This document shows positions 1-5,433 of a DNA stretch of 10,829 bases, piece by piece. Below the pieces are notes generated by a model, which made no database searches, was not told the DNA's origin, and was given only the letters and a program-made list of their open reading frames with translations. Origin of the DNA: Phycisphaerales bacterium (GTDB lineage Bacteria; Planctomycetota; Phycisphaerae; Sedimentisphaerales; Anaerobacaceae); the NCBI GenBank assembly GCA_011057845.1, contig DSDB01000587.1:1-10829 (forward strand), read 5' to 3'. The translations under genes were made by a program, and so were the position numbers. Each line of letters begins with the position of its first letter. Within the stretch, counting starts at the first letter, position 1.

Positions 1-866
1 AGCGGCTCTTCGTCGAAGACGTCGATGGCGGCCCCCATGATTTGCCGGCGGCGCAGGGCATCGGCCAGGGCCTGCTCATCCACCAGACCGCTGCGGGCGG
101 TATTGACGAGCACGGCCGTCGGCTTCATCAGGGCCAATTCGGCGGCGGCGATCATGTGGCGGCTGTCCTTCGTGAGACGGGCGTGGATCGAGACAACGTC
201 CGACTGCCGCAGCAACGGGTCCAGCGACACCATCTCGACGGCGCCGCTGTCACCCGCGAAGTACGGATCATACGCCACGACGCGGCTGCCGAAGGCGGCG
301 AGGTATCCGGCCATCAACCGCCCCACCGCTCCGAGGCCCACGAGTCCGACGGTCTTGCCGTACAATTCCGGTATGGCGGCGCTGTTGGGGAAACAGCGAT
401 GCCACTTGCCGGACTTCATGTCCGCGTGGGCGCGGGCGATATTGCGTATTTCGCCGAGGATCATCCCCATGGCGCACTCGGCGACGGCGCGGGCGTTGCG
501 GCCGGGCGTGTTCATCACGCAAACGCCCCGCTGCGTGGCCAGCGACACGTCGATGTTCTCGCTTCCGCCGCGCAGGACGCCGATAAGCTTGAGATTCGCC
601 GCGGCCCGGATGAGCGCCCCCCCTATCGGCGCGAACTGCGCGACGATCATGTCGAACGTATCGGCATCGCGGGTGATTTCATCGGGCAGGCGGACGGCAT
701 CGGGGCCGCCGGTCTCGATGCGGAGATTGTCTTCCTGCAGGGCGATCAGGCTGGGATGGTCCCAGTGGCGAATGTTCACGTCGATTCCCGCGTCCCGCAG
801 GGGCGCCAGTCCATCGGCCATGAAGGCCGCCGGGATGTAGGTGTCACTGATGGCAAGCAGTCTCAT
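1..866 (-). CDS. D-isomer-specific 2-hydroxyacid dehydrogenase (C-terminus beyond window)
   Basis: NAD-dependent oxidoreductase of the D-3-phosphoglycerate dehydrogenase/2-hydroxyacid dehydrogenase family, which interconverts a 2-hydroxy acid and a 2-oxo acid in the cytoplasm. The minus-strand reading gives 288 residues before the window edge. A Rossmann motif GLGAVG lies at residues 177-182 and an acidic residue (D200, in VAYDP) follows the second strand of the NAD fold. The catalytic arginine is R258 in NTARSG, and the catalytic glutamate is probably E287 in DVFDEEP. The catalytic histidine should lie just beyond the window. The ATG at 866 is chosen because AAGGG precedes it at good spacing, overlapping the stop codon of the aldolase gene 10 nt upstream. 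It is the last visible gene of a three-gene operon. The substrate cannot be read from the sequence; the operon suggests a sugar-acid intermediate rather than serine synthesis. The family call is firm. Confidence 0.93.
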   Translation of the reverse strand, partial: MRLLAISDTYIPAAFMADGLAPLRDAGIDVNIRHWDHPSLIALQEDNLRIETGGPDAVRLPDEITRDADTFDMIVAQFAPIGGALIRAAANLKLIGVLRGGSENIDVSLATQRGVCVMNTPGRNARAVAECAMGMILGEIRNIARAHADMKSGKWHRCFPNSAAIPELYGKTVGLVGLGAVGRLMAGYLAAFGSRVVAYDPYFAGDSGAVEMVSLDPLLRQSDVVSIHARLTKDSRHMIAAAELALMKPTAVLVNTARSGLVDEQALADALRRRQIMGAAIDVFDEEP

Positions 867-876
867 CGCCGAGCCC

Positions 877-1731
877 TTACGCCTTACCGTCGGCCAACAG
901 GAGTCTGACCTTCTGCTCAACGACCTCGGCCAGGCGGTTGCGAATAGGACCGAACATGTCCTGGAGCGTCGGGTCGGGTCGTTTCGCAGCGGCGGCCGAT
1001 TCCCGCAAGCCCTTGAGGACGGCAATACGGCAATCCGCGTAGATGTTCATCTTGCAGATGCCGTTTCGCACGGCATTGCGGACCTGGTCGTCGGGGGTGC
1101 CGGAACCACCGTGCAGGACCAGAGGGACCTTGCTGACGGCGTCGAGTTCCCGCAGGCGTTCGATGTTGAGATTCGGCAGCGACGTGTAGACGCCGTGGGA
1201 AGTGCCGATGGATACGGCCAGGGCGTCGACCCCGGTCTGTTTGACGAAGGCCTCGACCTGGTCGGGTTCGGTGAGGACCGAGTCGATGCGGCGGGTGGCC
1301 TCCAGGTCCGAGCCGCCGACGCAGCCGAGTTCGCCTTCGAGGCTGACATCGGCCGGGTGGGCCAGCTCGGCGGCTCTGCGCGTGATGGCGACGTTCTCCT
1401 CAAACGGCAGGGCCGATCCGTCGAGCATGACGGACGTGAAGCCCAGTTCCACGGCCCGCTCGATGCTGACCAGGTCCGTGGCGTGATCCAGGTGGAGCAC
1501 GACGGGTATGTCATACCGATCCGCCACGGCCTGGATGAGTCCGGGGACGTAGTCCCAGCCGCGGCCGGAGAGGTCCGGCCCAATCAGCCCCATCAGGACG
1601 ACGGGCGAACGGAGGCGTTCGCAGGTGTCCAGGATGGTGCGGACCATCACGTCTTCCACAACGTCGAACGCCGGGACGGCATACCCCCCCGCCCGGGCGT
1701 CGCTGAGTACATCCTTGAGACTTGCAAGCAT
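877..1731 (-). CDS. Class II (zinc) ketose-bisphosphate-type aldolase
   Basis: Member of the class II fructose-bisphosphate/tagatose-bisphosphate aldolase family (FbaA/GatY/KbaY type), which cleaves a ketose phosphate retro-aldol fashion using a divalent metal. The protein has 284 residues, the normal family length. Visible motifs: VVLHLDHATD at 77-86 with likely catalytic D82 and metal ligand H83; SLEGELGCVGG at 130-140; GTSHG at 176-180 with metal ligand H179; LVLHGGSGTP at 204-213 with ligand H207 and the phosphate-binding GGSG; and KMNIYAD at 227-233. ATG at 1731 has AAAGGA a few bases upstream, inside the 12-nt gap after the SDR stop, so the genes are almost certainly co-transcribed. The true substrate is unknown. 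Its partners (SDR and hydroxyacid dehydrogenase) point to a dedicated sugar pathway, not glycolysis. Confidence 0.93.
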   Translation of the reverse strand: MLASLKDVLSDARAGGYAVPAFDVVEDVMVRTILDTCERLRSPVVLMGLIGPDLSGRGWDYVPGLIQAVADRYDIPVVLHLDHATDLVSIERAVELGFTSVMLDGSALPFEENVAITRRAAELAHPADVSLEGELGCVGGSDLEATRRIDSVLTEPDQVEAFVKQTGVDALAVSIGTSHGVYTSLPNLNIERLRELDAVSKVPLVLHGGSGTPDDQVRNAVRNGICKMNIYADCRIAVLKGLRESAAAAKRPDPTLQDMFGPIRNRLAEVVEQKVRLLLADGKA

Positions 1732-1743
1732 CCGGTTCCTTTC

Positions 1744-2505
1744 TTAGTGCATCAACATGCCGCCGCTGACGTCGAACGTGGCGCCGGTCACGTAACCGGC
1801 GCGGTCCGAGGCCAGGAATACCACCACGTCGGCCACCTCCCGGGGGTCAGCGAATCGCCCCAGAGGGATCCGGCGCAGGTACTCAGGGCCTCGCTCGGCC
1901 AGCGCCTGGGCGGCCATGTCCGTCTGCATGAAGCCGGGGGCGACCGCGTTGGCGGCGATGCCGTGGGGCGCGACCTCGCGGGCCAGCGATTTGGTGAAGG
2001 TAATCAGGCCGGCCTTGGAGGCGGCATAGTGGGCGTGGCCGGTCGTGGAGCCGTGAAATGCGGCCTGCGAGGCGATATTGACGATACGCCCTTTTCGTCC
2101 GGCCGCCACCCAGCGGCGGATGGCGGCCCGGCACATCAGAAACGGGCCCTTGAGGTTGGTGTCGATGGTCTGGTCCCATTGCTGCTCGGTCATATCCTTG
2201 ACACAGGCGGTCGGCCAGATGCCGGCGTTGTTTATCAGGATGTCCATCGGGCCCAGCGCCGCTTCGGTGTCGGCGGCCAGGCGCTCGGCGGCGTCGGCAT
2301 TCGACACATCGCCGCCGACGGCCACGGCGAGACCGGCGAGGCGGCCGCGGACCTCGGCGACGACGTTCTCGGCGGCATCCCGGCGGGTATGGTAGTTGAC
2401 GGCGACGGCCGCACCCTCGGCGGCCAGACCAAGCGAAATGGCCCGTCCGAGGCCACGGGCGCCTCCCGTGACCAGAGCGACTTTACCCCTGAGATTCAGA
2501 TCCAT
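1744..2505 (-). CDS. Short-chain dehydrogenase/reductase (FabG-like SDR)
   Basis: Classical SDR of 253 residues, NAD(P)-dependent, cytoplasmic. The cofactor motif TGGARGLG is at 13-20, NNAG at 92-95, and the catalytic tetrad reads N117, S146, Y160 and K164 (YAASK). The C-terminal ending TGATFDVSGG is typical of 3-oxoacyl-ACP reductase-like members, but many such proteins are sugar or sugar-alcohol dehydrogenases. As first gene of an operon with an aldolase and a hydroxyacid dehydrogenase, oxidation of a free sugar or polyol is more likely than fatty acid synthesis; this is inference. The ATG at 2505 is the first possible start, because TAA lies in frame three codons upstream. The nearest purine-rich stretch (GGTGGAG) is rather far, about 14 nt before the ATG, so the ribosome site is weak. 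Confidence 0.92.
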   Translation of the reverse strand: MDLNLRGKVALVTGGARGLGRAISLGLAAEGAAVAVNYHTRRDAAENVVAEVRGRLAGLAVAVGGDVSNADAAERLAADTEAALGPMDILINNAGIWPTACVKDMTEQQWDQTIDTNLKGPFLMCRAAIRRWVAAGRKGRIVNIASQAAFHGSTTGHAHYAASKAGLITFTKSLAREVAPHGIAANAVAPGFMQTDMAAQALAERGPEYLRRIPLGRFADPREVADVVVFLASDRAGYVTGATFDVSGGMLMH

Positions 2506-2671
2506 TGGGTCTTACGCGACTCCACCTAAAAGCACTGCTCCGCTACGCCCGTGGATTGCGCCACCGGTCGGCCGGGCAACGCTTGCAGAGCATACCAAGT
2601 GCGGGTTCGAAAGGCCAGCGTTTTCCGCTGTTGGGCTGGCGTTCCGGCCGGGACCGCATATAATCAGCGTT
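2506..2671. other. Divergent intergenic region between SDR operon and beta-helix gene
   Basis: This 166-nt spacer must hold start signals for both the minus-strand operon and the plus-strand beta-helix gene. A clean -10 is visible only for the plus strand (see the promoter at 2659-2664). For the minus strand, TGGTATGCT read near 2597-2589 could be an extended -10, but no convincing -35 accompanies it. I saw no clear operator repeat. Confidence 0.5.
2659..2664 (+). promoter_or_regulatory. -10 element TATAAT 7 nt before ATG of the beta-helix gene
   Basis: A perfect TATAAT ends 7 nt before the ATG at 2672, which would place the transcription start on or next to the A of the ATG. No Shine-Dalgarno sequence stands before this ATG, consistent with a leaderless transcript. 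No good -35 is present: TTGGGC at 2631-2636 is 22 nt away, too far. A start further upstream is not excluded, since the frame is open to 2396, but the signal peptide begins at this ATG. Confidence 0.5.
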
Positions 2672-4459
2672 ATGAAAAAGACGATGCTACTACTGTTGAC
2701 GCTCTGGGGCACGGCCATCGGTGTGGAGCAGGCCGATTACTATGTTGCGACGGATGGGGCCGACACCCAGCCGGGGACCCTTGAGAAACCGTTTGCGAGT
2801 ATCGGGCGTGCCCAGCAGGCGGTCCGTGAAAGGGTGGAAAAGGGGCTGTCCGGCCCGTTGACGGTGCTTATTCGCGGCGGTCGATATGAACTGTCCGAGC
2901 CTTTGCGATTCGGCCCGCAGGACACCGGACCGGGTCAGCACTGCATCACGTACACGGCCGCGGCCGGGGAGAGCGTGCGCATCTGTGGCGGCACGATCAT
3001 GGGGGACTGGAAGCGAGACCAGGACAATCTGTGGAGTTGCCCGGCGCCTGCATCCGAAGGCGGGAACCGGCCGGTGCGGCAACTCTACGCCGACGGCCGG
3101 CGTTTGAATCGCGGGGTATTTCCAGCCGAGGGTCTGCTACGCATTACGAAGGCATCGTCGGATGCCAGGACCATCGAATTCGACCGCGACCTGGCGGGCG
3201 ATCTGGTCGGGACCGGCGCCGAGGTCGTGATTATTCACAACTGGTCGATCGCACGCGGGATTATCGCCGGGGTGGAGGGTCGGAGCATCACGTCCGCCAC
3301 GCCCCTGGGCTGGGTGGGCCACCATTGGACCTGTCCGGCCCCGGGCAAGCCGGCTTTCATTGAGAACGCGCCCGGCTCGCTCGGCAAGGCCGGCCAGTGG
3401 CGATTCGACGCGAAGACTCGTAGAGTCGTCTACCGGGCCGCCGACGAGCAGGCCCCTGCAACCATGCAGTTTGTCGTACCGCGGTTGGAGCAACTGGTTG
3501 TCATCAGGGGGACCGCCGAGCGGGCCGTCAGTAACCTGTGTTTCAGAGGTTTGACTTTCGAGCACGCCGCGTGGAACCTGCCCCAGCGGGGATACGCGGG
3601 TATCCAGGCGGGCTACAATGGGACAAAGAACGAGCCCGGCGATGAATTGGAATATGCCATGCCCGTCGCCGTCGAGTTGGCCCATGCCCGCGACTGTGTC
3701 TTTGAGCAGTGCCGGTTCCTGCGTATCGGGGCCTCGGCCGTGGGATTGGGCGTGGCGACATTTCGTAATCGGCTGGTTGGCTGCGAGATCGGCGATGTGG
3801 GGGGTAACGGCGTGCACATCGGTTTGCCCGATGGTCCCATTCGGACGCTGGATCAGGACTGGAGCAATCCGGCGGAGGTGCCGACCGGCAATGAGGTGAG
3901 CAACTGTTATGTCCACCACTGTGCCCAGGAGAACTTCGGCTGCGTCGGCGTCTACGCCGCCTTCACCGAGGACACGCGGATTATTCACAACCACGTCGCT
4001 CACATGCCGTACACGGGCGTCAGCGTGGGCTTCCGCTGGGATCCGTCACCATCGAGCCAGAAGAACTGTCTCGTCGAGTACAACCATATTCACGATTGCA
4101 TGATTCGACTGGCCGACGGCGGGGGCATCTACACGCTGGGTTATCAGCCGGGGACGATTCTGCGGGGCAATCATATCCATGACATTCACCGGTCCGAATA
4201 CGCCCATGGCGGTGCGCCCAACAACGGCATCTTCTTCGATGAAGGGAGCCTGGGATTCCTGGTCGAGGGCAATGTCATCCATGGCACGAGCGGCGAGGCG
4301 ATCCGTTTCAACCAGAACCGTCCGGAAGGCCACGTGTGGCGGGGCAACAGCTTCGACTCGGCACCAGGGGCCGCGGGGTTTCCGAAGGACAGCGCCGCCC
4401 ACGCGGGCATTGAGCCGCTATACGAATCCTTCTTCCAGTCCGCCGACAATTCACGGTGA
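2672..4459 (+). CDS. Exported right-handed parallel beta-helix protein, probable polysaccharide-active enzyme
   Basis: Protein of 595 residues. A signal peptide is visible: K2-K3, then a hydrophobic stretch at 4-17, with likely cleavage near residues 18-21. The mature start (YYVATDGAD...PGT...PFASIGRAQQAVR, 23-51) is the typical opening of extracellular beta-helix carbohydrate-active proteins. From about residue 285 onward there are regular helix rungs rich in N/H/V/I, such as HNHVAHM, YNHIHDC, GNHIHDI and GNVIHGT. The segments DGGGIYTLG (482-490) and GIFFDEGS (519-526) are the most conserved-looking and place two aspartates, D482 and D523, on neighbouring rungs. This resembles glycoside hydrolase family 141-type proteins, but I cannot confirm the family, and a polysaccharide lyase is the alternative. 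It lies divergent from a sugar-catabolic operon, which supports a role in releasing its substrate. The long open frame upstream of 2672 lacks a signal peptide and is not taken as coding. Confidence 0.9.
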   Translation: MKKTMLLLLTLWGTAIGVEQADYYVATDGADTQPGTLEKPFASIGRAQQAVRERVEKGLSGPLTVLIRGGRYELSEPLRFGPQDTGPGQHCITYTAAAGESVRICGGTIMGDWKRDQDNLWSCPAPASEGGNRPVRQLYADGRRLNRGVFPAEGLLRITKASSDARTIEFDRDLAGDLVGTGAEVVIIHNWSIARGIIAGVEGRSITSATPLGWVGHHWTCPAPGKPAFIENAPGSLGKAGQWRFDAKTRRVVYRAADEQAPATMQFVVPRLEQLVVIRGTAERAVSNLCFRGLTFEHAAWNLPQRGYAGIQAGYNGTKNEPGDELEYAMPVAVELAHARDCVFEQCRFLRIGASAVGLGVATFRNRLVGCEIGDVGGNGVHIGLPDGPIRTLDQDWSNPAEVPTGNEVSNCYVHHCAQENFGCVGVYAAFTEDTRIIHNHVAHMPYTGVSVGFRWDPSPSSQKNCLVEYNHIHDCMIRLADGGGIYTLGYQPGTILRGNHIHDIHRSEYAHGGAPNNGIFFDEGSLGFLVEGNVIHGTSGEAIRFNQNRPEGHVWRGNSFDSAPGAAGFPKDSAAHAGIEPLYESFFQSADNSR

Positions 4460-4465
4460 TGTCTG

Positions 4466-4488
4466 TTTGGGGCGCCGTGAGCCCCAAA
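4466..4488 (+). terminator. Hairpin after the beta-helix gene (possible terminator)
   Basis: TTTGGGGC (4466-4473) pairs perfectly with GCCCCAAA (4481-4488) across a 7-nt loop, starting 7 nt after the stop codon at 4457-4459. There is no T-tract on either side, so it is a weak intrinsic terminator at best. It may instead protect the 3' end of the message. Confidence 0.4.
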
Positions 4489-4494
4489 AGAAGA

Positions 4495-4517
4495 CGTGCG
4501 CGAGAGATTTGCGCACG
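4495..4517. terminator. Second hairpin between convergent genes
   Basis: CGTGCGC (4495-4501) pairs perfectly with GCGCACG (4511-4517) around a 9-nt loop. It stands 6 nt after the first hairpin, between the plus-strand gene ending at 4459 and the minus-strand gene ending at 4567, so it could serve either direction. It lacks a T-tract. Confidence 0.35.
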
Positions 4518-4566
4518 CCGGGTGCTTGTATTTCGAGCGATGACCTGCTGCGTTGCGTCAGCGGGC

Positions 4567-5007
4567 TTATCTTACGGAGTCGCTGATGGTTTGTTCGGTT
4601 GGGGTCGGCTTATCGGCCGCTACGCCCAGGGCATGGCCGGCCTCGCGGACCCACTGGCGGCGGCGGGTCTGTTCGTATGTCGCCGCGGAGAACGGGGCCA
4701 GGATCGCCCGGTTCAGTTGCTCATCGGTCATGGCGGAGGCGTTCGCGTTACAGAACGGCTGGGCCGTCGGAGTGTCCGCGAAGCGGCAGCCTGAGCGGCC
4801 TGCCGTGTTTGCCTGCTCGGAGCAGCCCGCGGCCGCGAGCAGCAACATCGCGGCGACGACCGCGAACCAGAGAAAGCGCTGTTGCAGAATGCCCCCACAA
4901 TCACAGCACCGGCTGCCCCTTCGGTGGTCGGGGGATGCCGGTTGCCGGCCTGTCGCCACACTCAGCGACCCTCGGCGAGTCGATTCATCATGCGTAGTCG
5001 TATTCAT
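4567..5007 (-). CDS. Small lipoprotein-like or membrane-anchored protein, function unknown
   Basis: I do not recognise this 146-residue protein. It has a polar N-terminal part of about 40 residues containing a Cys cluster (CCDC, 34-37), then a hydrophobic segment at 46-60 (LWFAVVAAMLLLAAA) followed by GC at 61-62, which looks like a lipobox (AAGC) with C62 as possible lipid anchor. The C-terminal part is polar (e.g. MTDEQLNRAILAPFSAATYE, 93-112) and includes C74 and C86. The long N-terminal extension is unusual for a lipoprotein signal; a single-pass membrane protein is the alternative. ATG 5007 is preferred because AAGGT stands about 7 nt before it. The frame is open to an ATG at 5100, but a -10-like TATACT (minus, 5110-5105) lies only 4 nt before that ATG, so a message started there would lack it. 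Other frames here look less protein-like. Confidence 0.6.
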   Translation of the reverse strand: MNTTTHDESTRRGSLSVATGRQPASPDHRRGSRCCDCGGILQQRFLWFAVVAAMLLLAAAGCSEQANTAGRSGCRFADTPTAQPFCNANASAMTDEQLNRAILAPFSAATYEQTRRRQWVREAGHALGVAADKPTPTEQTISDSVR

Positions 5008-5104
5008 AGGGTGTACCTTTGCAGTAGTCTTAGTATCGGGAGATTGCCCGGCCCTTCCATGAGCCGAAATTGCGGAGGGTCCTTCCTTCCTGCCCGTCAT
5101 TCAA

Positions 5105-5133
5105 AGTATACGAAACGATTCTCACGACCCCCA
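5105..5133 (-). promoter_or_regulatory. Possible promoter for the small lipoprotein-like gene
   Basis: On the minus strand TTGGGG is followed after 17 nt by TATACT (plus coordinates 5105-5110). The -10 is good; the -35 matches only at TTG. It would start transcription near 5098, about 90 nt before the chosen ATG at 5007. Confidence 0.3.
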
Positions 5134-5211
5134 AACCGGCTCAGGACAATTTCCACGACCGACGAGTTCTCACGGAGGACCGCATCCGTCAATCACCAGG
5201 CGCCTATTCTC

Positions 5212-5237
5212 GGACCCTGGAGGGTCCTGGGCCAGGA
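5212..5237. repeat. Two overlapping perfect inverted repeats (possible operator)
   Basis: GGACCCT (5212-5218) and AGGGTCC (5221-5227) form a perfect inverted repeat with a 2-nt centre. TCCTGG (5225-5230) and CCAGGA (5232-5237) form a second one with a 1-nt centre, sharing TCC with the first. The tight centres suit a dimeric DNA-binding protein better than an RNA hairpin. The site lies about 85 nt upstream of the -35 at 5322 in a divergent promoter region. Confidence 0.4.
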
Positions 5238-5271
5238 ATCATAGGGCGGGAAATCATATCTCTGTAGTTCC

Positions 5272-5277
5272 TATAAT
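5272..5277 (+). promoter_or_regulatory. Isolated TATAAT upstream of a 30-codon ORF
   Basis: A perfect TATAAT ends exactly 7 nt before an ATG at 5285, the same geometry as at 2659-2664. No recognisable -35 or extended TG motif accompanies it, so it may be chance. Confidence 0.25.
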
Positions 5278-5284
5278 GGCGCGC

Positions 5285-5377
5285 ATGGTGAACAGACCGC
5301 GGCGACCTCTGGTAAACGGCCTTGATATGCCGATGGGATGTGCTATACTTTTAACGCCGTGTCGCCGTTGGCATTAA
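5285..5377 (+). CDS. Possible 30-residue leader ORF (doubtful)
   Basis: An ATG-to-TAA frame of 30 residues (beginning MVNRPRRPLVNG, containing two Cys, ending RRWH) lies between the TATAAT at 5272 and the thioredoxin-like gene. The -35 and -10 of the stronger downstream promoter fall inside it. There is no Shine-Dalgarno. Only the spacing of the -10 to its ATG argues that it is expressed, and a frame of this length arises readily by chance. Confidence 0.15.
   Translation: MVNRPRRPLVNGLDMPMGCAILLTPCRRWH
5322..5349 (+). promoter_or_regulatory. Sigma70-type promoter of the thioredoxin-like gene
   Basis: TTGATA (5322-5327, five of six consensus bases) is followed after 16 nt by TATACT (5344-5349, five of six), with an extended TGC immediately before the -10. 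Transcription would start near 5356, giving a leader of about 78 nt before the ATG at 5434. AGGAG at 5421-5425 supplies a good ribosome site 8 nt before that ATG. Confidence 0.7.
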
Positions 5378-5433
5378 GAAAACGCTACGGGGCCCAGGAT
5401 ACCGGGCTATTCCGGGAATTAGGAGCATTGCTC

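Larger units (their letters stand above)
5008..5433. other. Divergent intergenic region, 426 nt
   Basis: This stretch separates the minus-strand lipoprotein-like gene from the plus-strand thioredoxin-like gene. It holds a possible minus-strand promoter (5105-5133), overlapping inverted repeats (5212-5237), a bare TATAAT (5272-5277) followed by a 30-codon ORF, and a good plus-strand promoter (5322-5349). No RNA gene or riboswitch family was recognised in the 5' leader (about 5356-5433). Confidence 0.6.

Noticed and set aside
25..908. Two overlapping plus-strand open frames at the left edge
   Set aside because: They are antisense to the hydroxyacid dehydrogenase, whose NAD-binding and catalytic motifs read clearly on the minus strand.
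841..2529. Very long plus-strand open frame (562 codons)
   Set aside because: It lies antisense to the aldolase and SDR genes, whose catalytic motifs are complete; long antisense frames are expected in GC-rich DNA. Its translation shows no recognisable domain.
2601..2620. GGTTCGAAA resembling a tRNA T-loop
   Set aside because: The flanking bases do not form a T-stem, and no acceptor, anticodon or D arm is found around it.
3228..3994. Repeated ATTATTCACAAC at about 3229 and 3980
   Set aside because: Both copies encode IIHN inside the beta-helix gene; a repeat this short in coding sequence is no more than codon coincidence between similar segments.
3137..4003. 288-codon minus-strand frame
   Set aside because: Antisense to the beta-helix gene; no signal peptide, domain or ribosome site.
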